The notes: generated from the letters alone by a model not told the origin. Shown: positions 15,709 through 25,162, counted from the first letter of the stretch. The stretch is DNA of 64,000 bases from DASUPK01 sp963695675 (GCA_963695675.1 CAVOGY010000007.1:682001-746000), one strand, 5' to 3'. A program made the numbers and translations.

Positions 15709-16566
15709 ATGGAAGCGCACGAACTCGCGACACCCGCCACGGAAACGGGTCAGGACCTCGAGCCGATCCACCCCGGATCGGGCCGGGGCGACGGGCTGCT
15801 GAAGCGCATCGGCGGGGCGCTCGCCGCCGTCGGCCTCGTGATCGCCAAGCTGGGCGCGAAGGCGAAGCTGCTCCTCGTCGCGCTGCCCAAGCTGAAGCTG
15901 CTCTCGACATCGGGCTCGATGCTCGTCTCGATCGTTGCCTATCAGTTGATCTTCGGCTGGCTCTTCTCGATCGGTTTCGTGCTGCTCCTGCTCCTCCACG
16001 AACTCGGACACGTCTTCCAGCTGCGCCGCGAGGGGATCAAGGCCTCGGCGCCGATGTTCATCCCATTCCTCGGAGCGGTGATCTCCGCCAAGTCGATGGG
16101 CGATGACGCCGGAGCCGAGGCGCGGGTCGGGCTGGCGGGCCCAATCCTCGGATCGGTCGCCACCCTCGTGCCCCTTGGGATCTGGCTCGCGACGGGCAGC
16201 CACTTCTGGCAGGCCCTCGCCTTCATCGGCTTCTTCCTCAATCTCTTCAACCTGCTCCCCATCCTCCCGCTCGACGGGGGCCGCGCAATGGCCGCTCTCT
16301 CACCCTGGGTCTGGTTGGTCGGGTTCGCCTGCCTCGTCGCAATGGTCTTCTTCTTCCCCAGCCCGGTCCTGCTCCTCATCCTGCTGCTCGGGGGCATGGA
16401 GAGCTGGCGGCGCTGGAAGGCTCGCAACACGCCAGAGGGACAGGCCTACCATCGGATCCCGAGGCGCACGCGGGTGCTCGTCGCCGCGACCTATCTCGTG
16501 CTGCTCGCAGCGCTGGTCGTGGGCGTCTCCGCCACGCACCTCCCCCGCGGCCTCTCGGACGTCTAG
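15709..16566 (+). CDS. Site-2-protease-type (M50 family) intramembrane metalloprotease
   Basis: 285 residues from ATG 15709 (MEAHELATPA). Multiple membrane segments surround the zinc motif LLLLHELGHVFQLRREGIK (HExxH) and the second ligand motif FNLLPILPLDGGRAM. It lacks the PDZ domain of RseP-type enzymes and matches the short group III proteases. It could cut a membrane-bound regulator; no anti-sigma factor is adjacent. It diverges from the lipase and converges on the HhH gene with a 12-base gap. Confidence 0.85.
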   Translation: MEAHELATPATETGQDLEPIHPGSGRGDGLLKRIGGALAAVGLVIAKLGAKAKLLLVALPKLKLLSTSGSMLVSIVAYQLIFGWLFSIGFVLLLLLHELGHVFQLRREGIKASAPMFIPFLGAVISAKSMGDDAGAEARVGLAGPILGSVATLVPLGIWLATGSHFWQALAFIGFFLNLFNLLPILPLDGGRAMAALSPWVWLVGFACLVAMVFFFPSPVLLLILLLGGMESWRRWKARNTPEGQAYHRIPRRTRVLVAATYLVLLAALVVGVSATHLPRGLSDV

Positions 16567-16578
16567 CCGGCAGCTCGT

Positions 16579-19083
16579 CTAGACGGTGAGCTTCGGCTGG
16601 ACCTCGCGGAGAAACTCGCGAGGCACGCCGGGAACCTCGCCGAGGTCATCGAGCGACTTGAAGCCGTCGATCCGATCGCGGTAGGTGAGCACCCGGGTCG
16701 CCTGGGTCACGGAGAACCCGAGCTCACGGAGCTCCTCGAAGGTGGCGTGGTTGAGGTTGATCCGATCCTCCTCCGAGACCTCGACCACGTTGAGCGCGTC
16801 ACTCGCGGGATCGGGGGCCTGCGTCTCCTCCTCGCCGTTTAGGTCGAGGTCCTCGAGCTCCTTGCGCTCCTGCTCGGCTCCCTCTTCCCCCTCGGCGACC
16901 TCGCGACCCGGGCCGACGCCAAGGATCGCCCCAACGGTGCGACCGAGGATTCCGGCGCCCCCGTCACGGCCTGGGGCCTCGGGCCCCTGCTCGTCCTCGG
17001 CAGCCTTTGAAGCCTCCTCGACGGGCCGGGTGGGCGACTCCGCTGCAGGGCTCGGCTGCTGCGGCGGGCTCGGCTGCTCCGGCGGGCTCGGCTGCTGCGG
17101 CGCGCTCGGCTGCTGCGGCGGGCTCGGCGGCTCGCCTGGCCTGGGATCCGGCGGGCTGGGCGGGATGACCGGGACCGGAGGCTCGAGAGGCGGCGGTGAC
17201 GCCGGGCCTTTCGGCGGCGGCGGCGCGGCCTCCGGTGTCTGGGGCACATCGAGCTCCTCGGCGGCGCCGGCGTTGGTGGCAGCGGCCTCTTCCGCGGCGC
17301 GCGCCTTGCGCTCTGCCTCCTTCGCCCTCTGCTCGGCGGCGCTGACCCGCTCCAGCACCTCGCGCAGACGGCCCTCGCGCTCGACCTCCTCGTTTCTGAG
17401 CTGCGCCAACCGCTCGGCGTGGGCCGCGCGTTCCTCGACCTCCTGGGTCCGCTTCTCGATCTCCTCGAGGCGTCTGTAGGCGTTTTCCAACGCCCGCTCC
17501 TGCTCTTCGCGCCCGGCCAGCAGGCGACGCTCGACCTCCTCGAGCGCGCTCGAGAGGGAGGTCTGCTCGCCCTCCACGTCGGCCTCGACCCGAGCGCGGG
17601 CGCGCTCCTCCGCGTCCTCCTGCACACGGATTGCCTCAGCCCCTAGACGCTCCTCGGTCTCGGCCCGCGCTCGCTCCTCGGCTTCGCGGCGAGCCTGCTC
17701 GGCCGCTTCTGCGACGCGGGCATCGGCTTCGCGCCGAGCCTGCTCGATCGCCTCGCGGGTGCGCTCCTCAACCTCCCGGCGGACCCGCTCCGACTCCTCG
17801 CGCGCTCGTTGCTCGGCCTCCAGGCGCAGGCGCTCGGCCTCCTCCCGGATTCGCATCTCCATGGACAGGCGGGCCTCCTCCTCGGCCTGCCGCCTTGCCT
17901 GCTCCGCCGCCATCCTGATCAGCTGCTCTGTCTCCACCTCCGCGCGCTTGACGCGCTCTTCAGCCTCTCGCTCGAGCTGCTCGGCCCGAGCCAGGCGCTG
18001 CTCGACCTCCCGCCGCACCGGTTGCTCCTTGTCGGAGTTGCGCTCGTCCTGATCGGCCGCCAGGCGGTCGATTCCGGGGGTCGGCGCGGGCGGCGCGATC
18101 TCCTGCTCGGGCGTCTCAGCGGCAGCCTCGCCCTCCTCGGCCAGGGCGTCGATCTCGTCCTGAAGGGACCTGCCCTCCCCATGCGACGGCGAGATCTCCG
18201 CCGGCGGCTTGGCCTCCGCGGCCGCCGACTCGGCGGAGGTCGCCGCCAATCCGCCGGGGACGCTCTCGGGCTCCGGTGCGAGCGGCGTCAGCGCCGCTTC
18301 GTTCTGTTCCGGCTCGATCCCACTGTCCGGCGCGACCTGGGCCTGCTCCTCCTTCCGTACATCCCCTTCCTGCCCTTCAGCCTTCTCCCTCTCGCCCTCG
18401 GCGAGGCCCAGGGCGGCCGCGAGCATCGTGGACTTTTCCTCATCGCCGTTCGCCCCAGACTTTGCCGGCGCGGCGGCCTCCTCGGCCACAGGGACCTCCT
18501 CCCTATCCGCCTCCTCGGAGGCCTGCTTCGCCTCGGACTCCGATTCCGGCAGCGACTGTCCCTTGCGTTCCGCCTTCCGGCGCCGGCGCTCTTCCTTGCG
18601 CGTCTGGCGCTCCTCGCGGCGCCGCTTTCGCTCCTCCTCCCAGGCGCGGCGGTCCTTCTCCTCCGCGCGGCGCTTCTCGTCGGCGATCCGCTTGCGCTCC
18701 GCCTTGCGCTCCTGCCGGCGCTCCTTGCGGCTCGGCTTGGTCTTCTTCTCGGGCTCCTCCTGGACCTCCACGTCGGCCTCCTGCTGGGCGACGGCATCGG
18801 TGTTCGCGACCGAGGCCCCTGCCTTGCCCTCCTCGTTCGCCACCTTCGCCTCGGCCTTCGCCTGCTTGGCCTGGGCCCTCGCCTCCTTCTTTGCCCGCCG
18901 CGCGTCCTTCCGCGAGAGCTGGTCGACGCCGCCCTCGTGCTCCCTCGTGCGGCGGCGGCGAACGAGCAACACAAGGATCAGCAGCAGGATGATCGCGCCG
19001 GCGATCGCGTAGGCCGTACCCGGGTGGTCATTGAAGAAGTCGGAGACGGTGCTGGTGTCGATCGCCTCAAGCATCTCTCGCAC
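16579..19083 (-). CDS. Membrane-anchored long coiled-coil protein with C-terminal helix-hairpin-helix domain
   Basis: 834 residues; GTG 19083, or ATG three codons later. A single transmembrane helix lies at about 22-43, followed by RRRRTREHEGG, so by the positive-inside rule the bulk is cytoplasmic. Residues 55-190 are a Lys/Arg/Glu-rich charged helix, then an acidic low-complexity part, then some 250 residues of Glu/Arg heptads (REEAERLRLEAEQRA type). A proline-rich linker with repeated PSPPQQP units follows. The last 60 residues (INLNHATFEELRELGF ... LDDLGEVPGV ... LREVQPKL) are a ComEA-like HhH DNA-binding module. It may tether DNA to the membrane. It lies downstream of smpB in the same direction. 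Confidence 0.75.
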   Translation of the reverse strand: MREMLEAIDTSTVSDFFNDHPGTAYAIAGAIILLLILVLLVRRRRTREHEGGVDQLSRKDARRAKKEARAQAKQAKAEAKVANEEGKAGASVANTDAVAQQEADVEVQEEPEKKTKPSRKERRQERKAERKRIADEKRRAEEKDRRAWEEERKRRREERQTRKEERRRRKAERKGQSLPESESEAKQASEEADREEVPVAEEAAAPAKSGANGDEEKSTMLAAALGLAEGEREKAEGQEGDVRKEEQAQVAPDSGIEPEQNEAALTPLAPEPESVPGGLAATSAESAAAEAKPPAEISPSHGEGRSLQDEIDALAEEGEAAAETPEQEIAPPAPTPGIDRLAADQDERNSDKEQPVRREVEQRLARAEQLEREAEERVKRAEVETEQLIRMAAEQARRQAEEEARLSMEMRIREEAERLRLEAEQRAREESERVRREVEERTREAIEQARREADARVAEAAEQARREAEERARAETEERLGAEAIRVQEDAEERARARVEADVEGEQTSLSSALEEVERRLLAGREEQERALENAYRRLEEIEKRTQEVEERAAHAERLAQLRNEEVEREGRLREVLERVSAAEQRAKEAERKARAAEEAAATNAGAAEELDVPQTPEAAPPPPKGPASPPPLEPPVPVIPPSPPDPRPGEPPSPPQQPSAPQQPSPPEQPSPPQQPSPAAESPTRPVEEASKAAEDEQGPEAPGRDGGAGILGRTVGAILGVGPGREVAEGEEGAEQERKELEDLDLNGEEETQAPDPASDALNVVEVSEEDRINLNHATFEELRELGFSVTQATRVLTYRDRIDGFKSLDDLGEVPGVPREFLREVQPKLTV

Positions 19084-19147
19084 AATCGTTGCACGGGACT
19101 TCCGTTCTCGCGCATTGGGTTTGCCCTCCCATAGGGCGAAGGCCTGC

Positions 19148-19630
19148 TTAGCTCAAGCGTTGCTTGAAGTCCCGCTCGACCTCGCGGCGCAGGTCGCGGT
19201 CGGCGATCTCGCGGCGGCGGTCGCGGCCCTCCTTGCCCTTCGCGAGCGCGAGCTCGACCTTCGCCCGGGGCCCCTTGAAGTAGATGCGTGTCGGGACCAG
19301 GGTTAGCCCGCGTTCGGCGGTCTTGCCGATCAGCCGCTCGATCTCGCGACGGTGGAGGAGCAGCTTGCGCGGCCGGTCCGGATCGTGGTTCTGGTCCGAG
19401 GCGGGCGGGTACGGCGGGATGTGCGCGCCGCGCAGCCAGACCTCGCCGTCATCGACCACGGCGTAGGCCTCGTTGATCTGGGCCTTGCCGTCGCGAAGCG
19501 ACTTCACCTCGGTGCCCTGCAGCTCGATCCCGGCCTCCATCCGCTCGAGCACCTGGAAGCGGTGACGGGCGCGCCGGTTGGTCGCCACGTCACCGCTGAC
19601 CGGCCTCCTGGGACCTGACTTCTTCGCCAT
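19148..19630 (-). CDS. smpB: SsrA-binding protein SmpB
   Basis: 160 residues, full length. It starts with NRRARHRFQVLERMEAGIEL, then GTEVKSLRDGKAQINEAYA and VWLRGAHIPPY, the OB-fold surface that binds the tmRNA elbow. It ends in the basic tail KGKEGRDRRREIADRDLRRE, which enters the decoding centre. SmpB carries tmRNA to stalled ribosomes. It sits 11 bases from RNase R, which degrades the released non-stop mRNA, and the matching ssrA gene is about 5.5 kb away. Confidence 0.98.
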   Translation of the reverse strand: MAKKSGPRRPVSGDVATNRRARHRFQVLERMEAGIELQGTEVKSLRDGKAQINEAYAVVDDGEVWLRGAHIPPYPPASDQNHDPDRPRKLLLHRREIERLIGKTAERGLTLVPTRIYFKGPRAKVELALAKGKEGRDRRREIADRDLRREVERDFKQRLS

Positions 19631-19641
19631 CTAGACCACCC

Positions 19642-21270
19642 TCAATGCCGCCTGCTCGGCTTCGCGTCCGCAGCCGCGTCCGGGAGCAGGTCGACCCGGC
19701 CGCGCGGGGCCTCGACCCGGTCGACGCTCACGCTCACCGGGTCGCCGATGCGAATCGCCCCTCCACCCCGCGCTCCGACCAGCATGGTCTCGGTAGCGTC
19801 GAGCTCATAGCGCTCCCGCCCTCCGATCCGGCGCGCCGGGAGGAAGCCCTCATAGACATCGGCGAGCGCACCGCCGAACCGGATGAAGGCACCGGCCCCC
19901 ACCACTCCCGAGACCTCGCCCTCGAAGCGGGTGTCCGGGCCGCGCTCGAACAGTTCGCGCTCGAGTAGGAAACAGGCGCAGACCGAGTCGGCGTCGCGCT
20001 CGAGACGGGCCGCGTCGCGCTCTCGCTCGGAGCAGTGCGCGCCGACCTCCGCGAGGCCCTCGGCCCGCGGGGCCTCCTCACCCGCCCCGATTGCCGCGAG
20101 GAGCCCGCGGTGGGCGACGAGGTCGGGGTAGCGGCGGATCGGCGAGGTGAAATGCACGTAGGCGTGGCTGCCCAGGCCGGCGTGGCCGAGGTTCCGATCC
20201 GCGTAGTGGGCCTGCTTGAGCGAGCGGAGCACAAGCGATGTATACGCCTCGCGGCCGTGCCCGCGGCGCTCAGCCTCCCTGGCGACCAGCCGGCTTGCCT
20301 CGCCCGCCAACTCGCCCGCCTGCTGCGGCGAGATCGAGTCGGGGAGCGGCGGCGTCGGGATGTCGAGTGCCGCCAGCTGCTCGATCAGCAACCGAATGCG
20401 CTCGGGATCGGGCTGCTCGTGCACCCGGTAGAGGGTGGGGATGCGCCGGCGTTCGAGCAGCTCGGCGACCCGCTCGTTGGTCAGGATCATGAGGTGCTCG
20501 ATCAGCCGATGGGCCTCGGTTTGCGGGACCGAGTGGGCGCCGACCACCTGCCCCTCCTCGAAGCGAAACTCGGGCTCGAAGCTCTCGACCTCGAGCGAGG
20601 CCCGTGGCCTCCGCCCGGCAAGGGCCGCCGCCGCCCGGCGAGCCAGTGCGAGCGGCTCCGCGATCGCCTCGGGAGGCCTCGCCCGGCCGGCGAAGAACTC
20701 ATCGAGCTGGTCGTAGTTGAGCCGGGAGTCCGACTTGATCACGCTGCGGTAGAAGCTCGCAGAGAGCGGCTCACCGATCTCCGAGAGCTCGATCTCGGAG
20801 GTGACGGCAAGGCGATCCTTCTGGGGAACGAGGCTGCAGACGTCCCCTGAGAGGATCTGCGGCAGCATCGGCGCGACCCGCCCTGGGACGTAGGTCGAGT
20901 TGGCCCGCCGGTGGGCCTCCTTCTCCAGGTCGCCGCCCGGGCGAACGTGTGCGGCGACGTCGGCGATGTGGATCCAGAGGCGAACCCCTCGATCCGTCTT
21001 CGAGGCGGAGACGGCGTCGTCGAAGTCGTGGGCGCTCGCCGGATCCACGGTGAAGGTGGGGAGGTCGCGCAGGTCCCGCCGATCGAAGTCGAGAGCCTCG
21101 GCCGCCGTTGCCGCCTCATTCGCCTCCGCCTCGATCCGGCGGCCGAAGCCGACTCGCAAGTCGCGGTCGAGCAGCATCGCCTCGATCACGTCGGCCGCCA
21201 GGGCGGGATCCCCGAGCTGGCGGACCACCCGGGCGCGACCGCGGCCCTGGCCGAGCTCAACCAGCGCCAT
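19642..21270 (-). CDS. rnr: Ribonuclease R (RNB-family 3'-5' exoribonuclease)
   Basis: 542 residues from the first standard start (ATG 21270), but homology-like sequence continues upstream in frame (VVLVSKRGRFLVGELLFERG) to a CTG at 21408 that overlaps the S41 stop as CTGA. The true protein is probably about 46 residues longer. RNB motifs are intact: TVDPASAHDFDDAVS with the metal-binding Asp cluster, RANSTYVPGRVAPMLP, YRVHEQPD and HYADRNLGHAGLG...YVHFTSPIRRYPD. A C-terminal S1-like domain begins near FEGEVSGVVGAGAF. It degrades structured RNA and works with tmRNA-SmpB. Confidence 0.93.
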   Translation of the reverse strand: MALVELGQGRGRARVVRQLGDPALAADVIEAMLLDRDLRVGFGRRIEAEANEAATAAEALDFDRRDLRDLPTFTVDPASAHDFDDAVSASKTDRGVRLWIHIADVAAHVRPGGDLEKEAHRRANSTYVPGRVAPMLPQILSGDVCSLVPQKDRLAVTSEIELSEIGEPLSASFYRSVIKSDSRLNYDQLDEFFAGRARPPEAIAEPLALARRAAAALAGRRPRASLEVESFEPEFRFEEGQVVGAHSVPQTEAHRLIEHLMILTNERVAELLERRRIPTLYRVHEQPDPERIRLLIEQLAALDIPTPPLPDSISPQQAGELAGEASRLVAREAERRGHGREAYTSLVLRSLKQAHYADRNLGHAGLGSHAYVHFTSPIRRYPDLVAHRGLLAAIGAGEEAPRAEGLAEVGAHCSERERDAARLERDADSVCACFLLERELFERGPDTRFEGEVSGVVGAGAFIRFGGALADVYEGFLPARRIGGRERYELDATETMLVGARGGGAIRIGDPVSVSVDRVEAPRGRVDLLPDAAADAKPSRRH

Positions 21271-21404
21271 CCGGCCCGGGGTGGCAACCCGGCGCCCGCC
21301 CCCGAGCTCGATCCGGCCGCCGCGCTCGAAGAGCAGCTCACCGACCAGGAACCGCCCGCGCTTGGAGACGAGGACTACGCGCCTCAGACCTGCCGGCCTG
21401 GCGA

Positions 21405-22568
21405 TCAGAGCTGCCGACCCAGCACCTGGAGGGCCTTGTCGCGACCCTCGTCGGGCTTGGTCTTGGGGTTGTCCTTGGCCTTCACCTGGGGCGCGATCCC
21501 GGTGCCGTTGATCGAGGTCCCGTTACGGGTCAGATACTCCCCCACCGTGAGATCGAGCGCACCGCCGTTATTCAGGGGGATCACCTCCTGGAAGGTCCCC
21601 TTGCCGAAGGAGGTTGTCCCGATCACGGTCGCGATCCCAGACTGCTCCAAGGCGGCGGTGACGATCTCCGAGGCCGAGGCGGTGTCACCGTTGATGAGGA
21701 CGACCATCGGGTGGCGGGGTAGCGCGTCCCCCGTGGCCGCGAATGTCCTGGTGCGCTGGGTGCGCCCGTGGGTCGAGACGATCACCCCGTCGGGGACGAA
21801 GATGCTCGAGACCAGCACGGCCTCGGTGAGCAAGCCGCCGCCGTTGCCGCGCAGATCGAGGACGATCCCCTCCGCGCCCTGCCCGTAAAGGCTTTCCACC
21901 TCGTTGCGCAGCTCGCCGTGAGCGCCTGGGAAGAACCCCGCCAGCCGGACGTAGCCCACCTTGACGCCATGGACGGTCTCGATGTGGCCGACGACCTGCG
22001 GAATGCTCACCTCCCGCCGAGTGAGGGTGACTTGGCGGCTCTTCCCATCGCGGCTTTCGATGGTCAGCGTCACCTTGGTCCCGGCCGGACCCCTGATCCT
22101 GGAGGTGACGGCATCGGCGTCCTCGCCCGCGATCGGATCTCCGTTCACAGCCGTGATCACCTCGCCGGGCTTGATCCCGGCCTCCCGAGCTGGCGTGTGC
22201 TTGTAGACGGTCGCGACCCGCAGCCCACGAGTGACCTCGTTCACCGCGACCCCCACCCCGGAGAGATGGGAGCCCTGTTTGAAGCGGTCGTACTCGGAGG
22301 AGGTGAAGTAGTGGGAGAAGCGGTCGTGATAGCGCTCCTTGAGGTGGTCGATGATGGAGGCGATCGACGCGTTCTCCAGGTCCTTGTCGTCGACGGCGTG
22401 GAAGTAGTCGTCGTTGATCACGTCGATCGCCTCGGAGGTGGCGTCCTGGCTCGGGTTGCCGAAGACGTCGTCGACGGCGTCGCGTATCGCGTCCACCTGC
22501 CCGCCGGCGACGATGCCCACCACGAACGCCACCGCGACGGCCGCGACGGCGATAAGTCGACGGCTCAA
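21405..22568 (-). CDS. S41 carboxyl-terminal processing protease (CtpA-like)
   Basis: 387 residues. An N-terminal signal/anchor helix (RRLIAVAAVAVAFVVGI) precedes the helical part, a PDZ domain (LRVATVYKHTPAREAGIKPGEVI) and the protease core. The catalytic serine is in NGDTASASEIV and the lysine in TSFGKGTFQEVIPL. It probably trims envelope proteins outside the membrane. It overlaps ftsX by four bases (ATGA), a linkage seen in many bacteria where FtsEX and a CtpA-type protease share an operon. Confidence 0.95.
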   Translation of the reverse strand: MSRRLIAVAAVAVAFVVGIVAGGQVDAIRDAVDDVFGNPSQDATSEAIDVINDDYFHAVDDKDLENASIASIIDHLKERYHDRFSHYFTSSEYDRFKQGSHLSGVGVAVNEVTRGLRVATVYKHTPAREAGIKPGEVITAVNGDPIAGEDADAVTSRIRGPAGTKVTLTIESRDGKSRQVTLTRREVSIPQVVGHIETVHGVKVGYVRLAGFFPGAHGELRNEVESLYGQGAEGIVLDLRGNGGGLLTEAVLVSSIFVPDGVIVSTHGRTQRTRTFAATGDALPRHPMVVLINGDTASASEIVTAALEQSGIATVIGTTSFGKGTFQEVIPLNNGGALDLTVGEYLTRNGTSINGTGIAPQVKAKDNPKTKPDEGRDKALQVLGRQL

Positions 22569-23482
22569 ATCCGGAGGAAGCGGCGCAGCGTCATTCCGCT
22601 GCCCATCGCCGAGACGGCCATGGCCACGCAGAGCAGGACGAGCGCGAGGTTGGCGAAGCCGATCGTGTCCCCGGAATTGATCAGGTTGAAGTTGTTGGCG
22701 AGCGGATCCACGATCACCGTCTTACCCAGGAAGAGGAATCCGATCGCGATTGCCGCGCCCAGCAGACCGCAGACCAGGCCCTCCACCATGAAGGGCCAGC
22801 GGATGAACCAGTTGGTCGCGCCGACCAGGCGCATCACCTCGACCTCGCGGCGCCGGGCGTAGATCGAGAGACGGATCGTATTGGCAACCAGGAGCAGGGA
22901 AGCGATCAGGAGCAGCCCGGAGACCACCGCGAGGACCCAGCGGATGGCCGTGGTGGCTCCGCTGATCTTGTTGGCGTCGTCGCGGGAGTCCGAGATGTCG
23001 TTGATGATCGGGCTGATCGGCGTCGGCTGGCCGGTTGCACCCGGCGGGGTGATCGCAGCCCGCACACTGGAGAGATTGGAGAGATCGTCGGGGGTGACGT
23101 TGAACGAGGGCGGCAGAGGATTGTGGGCGCCCGGAAGCTGGGCGACGATGTCCCCCCGGTTTTCCTGCTTGAGGCGGTCGCTGAGGATCTGCAGCGCCTG
23201 ATCCTTGGAGACGAACTCGACCTGATTCACGTGCGGGATCGCCTGGAGCTTGGCCTGGAGCGCGTCGATGTCCGGCTGCGTTGAGGCGTCGGCCAGGAAG
23301 ATTCGCAGCCCGACCTGGTCTCGAACCTCGTTCGTCTTGCCGTTCGTCGTCTGCAGCACCGGGATCAGTACCCCGAGCAGGAGCACGGTGACCGCCACGG
23401 TGACGATCGCGGCCAGACTGGGTGCGGCGCTTCGCCGCAGAGCCCTCAGGCCTTCCCTGATGAAGAAGATGACTCGGCCCAT
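22565..23482 (-). CDS. ftsX: Cell-division ABC transporter permease FtsX
   Basis: 305 residues. It begins MGRVIFFIREGLRALRR, with TM1 near 25-45. An extracellular domain of about 120 residues (IPHVNQVEFVSKDQAL, LPPSFNVTPDDLSNL) matches the FtsX ECD that contacts peptidoglycan hydrolases. Three further helices include IRLSIYARRREVEVMRLVGAT, the coupling region typical of FtsX. With FtsE it gates wall hydrolysis during division or elongation. Eleven bases separate it from ftsE. Confidence 0.96.
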   Translation of the reverse strand: MGRVIFFIREGLRALRRSAAPSLAAIVTVAVTVLLLGVLIPVLQTTNGKTNEVRDQVGLRIFLADASTQPDIDALQAKLQAIPHVNQVEFVSKDQALQILSDRLKQENRGDIVAQLPGAHNPLPPSFNVTPDDLSNLSSVRAAITPPGATGQPTPISPIINDISDSRDDANKISGATTAIRWVLAVVSGLLLIASLLLVANTIRLSIYARRREVEVMRLVGATNWFIRWPFMVEGLVCGLLGAAIAIGFLFLGKTVIVDPLANNFNLINSGDTIGFANLALVLLCVAMAVSAMGSGMTLRRFLRI

Positions 23483-23493
23483 CGCCGCCTAGC

Positions 23494-24342
23494 TCAGTAC
23501 CGCGGGCCCTGGTCGTCGAGGCCCATCTCTTCGCGGACGCGCCTCGCGAACTCGCGGGTTGACTCGTCGTCGGAGGTGTACGTACCGGCCGCCTGGTCGC
23601 GGACGACCCGGCCGGAGTCGAGAGCAACGACCCGGCGGCGCATCTTGTCGACCATCTCGCGGTCGTGGGTGACGACCAGGACGGTGGTGCCCGTTCGGTT
23701 GATCCGGTAGAGCACCTGCATGATCCCGATTGAGGTGTTGGGGTCGAGGTTGCCGGTCGGCTCGTCCGCCAGTAGGAGCGGCGGGTGGTTGACGAACGCC
23801 CGGGCGACCGAGAGGCGCTGCTGCTCTCCACCGGAGAGCTGGTCGGGGTAGTTCTTCACCTTGTCCGCGAGGCCCACGAGGCGCAGGGCGTCGGGCACCT
23901 TCTCGCGAATCTCCGAGCGAGACGCCCCGATCACCTGTAGCGCGTAGGCGACGTTGTCGTAGACCGTGCGGTTCGGCAGCAGCTTGTAGTCCTGAAAGAC
24001 GGTCCCGATCCGACGCCGCAGCTGCGGGACCTTCTTGTCGGGCAGCGAGCCGATGTCCCGGCCGGCGATCAGCACCTCGCCCTCGGTGGGCTGAAGCTCT
24101 CGGAGCAGCGTCTTGATCAGAGTCGTCTTGCCGCAACCCGTCGGCCCTACTAGGAAGACGAACTCGCCACGACCGACCCGCAGGCTGACGTGCTCTAGCC
24201 CGACGTGGCCGCCGGGGTAGACCTTGGTGACCCGGCGCATCTCGACGACCGGCGGCCGGGGTCGCTGCTCGGTGACGTGCTCGGGCCGCCGCGAGGTGTG
24301 GGGACGCGCCCGGAGGAGGTCGGATGTCTGTCGTCTAGCCAT
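23494..24342 (-). CDS. ftsE: Cell-division ABC transporter ATP-binding protein FtsE
   Basis: About 282 residues. Walker A is GPTGCGKTT, Q loop FQDYKLLPNRTVYDN, signature LSGGEQQRLSVARAF, Walker B LLLADEPTGNLD and the switch His in VVTHD. The PTGCGKTT and LPNRTVYDNV features fit FtsE. About 33 extra N-terminal residues precede the usual start (PVVEMRRVTKVYPGG), so a start nearer the domain is possible, although no ATG occurs there before RRVTKV. It is the first gene of the ftsE-ftsX-S41-rnr-smpB run. Confidence 0.95.
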   Translation of the reverse strand: MARRQTSDLLRARPHTSRRPEHVTEQRPRPPVVEMRRVTKVYPGGHVGLEHVSLRVGRGEFVFLVGPTGCGKTTLIKTLLRELQPTEGEVLIAGRDIGSLPDKKVPQLRRRIGTVFQDYKLLPNRTVYDNVAYALQVIGASRSEIREKVPDALRLVGLADKVKNYPDQLSGGEQQRLSVARAFVNHPPLLLADEPTGNLDPNTSIGIMQVLYRINRTGTTVLVVTHDREMVDKMRRRVVALDSGRVVRDQAAGTYTSDDESTREFARRVREEMGLDDQGPRY

Positions 24343-25162
24343 CAAAAATGCGTGTGCTGCGAGGCGGACGCGGCATCCCCGACCGGCGCCTCACAGCGCT
24401 GCATAGGGTAGGGAACACCCTCCAGCCGAGCGCAAGTTCTCGTTCGCAATTCAACACGAGACGCCCTCGTTAGTCGCGCCGGGGTCGTTTAGCCCTGGGT
24501 TGACCCCGCTCGGTCAGTGGGTGAGGTAGCGACGGCGGGGCCGAGTGGCGTCCGCTCGGCCCCGCCCGTCGCCGTCTTGCCGCACTCCGGTGGCGTCCGA
24601 TAGCACCGGAGATACGTCTTCGCCCCGCGGATCCCCCGGGTCACGCCGCGCCGCCGTGTCGTCGCACCCGGGCGGCGGGATGGGTCGAAAGTCAGAGTTG
24701 GGCGATCTCATTGGTCGGCAGTTCGTCCGCCGGCCCGTAGTCGCCCCGTCCGCGACTCGTTCCTGCGCAACTAGCGGGAAAACGGGATCTCTGAAAGAGC
24801 TCTTCTGTTCACCCGGTTCTGAATCGTGCGCGAGTCGACGTAGACTAATCCACTGAGGTCTGGAGGAGCGACTGCTCGCCGCCTGCGGGGACAGCCGCGA
24901 CTCCGAACCAGAAGCTTGGAGGCACGCCCTACAGGGGAAGGGTCGGGTTTCCTCGGCGCTCAAGGATGAACAGATCCGAGGAGTGGTTGGCGAACCTGAT
25001 GTGCACCAGGCACCTCTCGAACTTCGAAGCCTCCCTGCCCCATGGGAGTTGCGCACCACTAGGGGATGGCGCGTTGAGGCGAGCGGATGGAGCGGTCTAG
25101 CGGGGCCGCTCCATCCCGCCTTCAAGGGGGGAGCGACCAGAACGGGCCCGCGCCGCGGGCGC
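24343..25162. other. Gene-poor gap of about 820 bases
   Basis: No frame here has convincing composition or a recognisable domain; the long frames on both strands look like chance frames in GC-rich DNA. The gap holds a perfect hairpin at 24536-24564 and a possible -10 (TAGACT at 24841) followed by GGAGGAG, but no gene I can support after it. Confidence 0.5.
24536..24564. terminator. Perfect 10-bp GC-rich hairpin
   Basis: CGGGGCCGAG and CTCGGCCCCG are separated by a nine-base loop. No T tract follows on either side. It lies in the gap behind the FtsE start and ahead of a leftward MpsC-like gene, so it may end transcription arriving from the right. Confidence 0.4.

Noticed and set aside
17809..19134. 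Long rightward leucine-rich frame
   Set aside because: Mirror image of the Glu/Arg-rich coiled-coil gene on the other strand; composition only.
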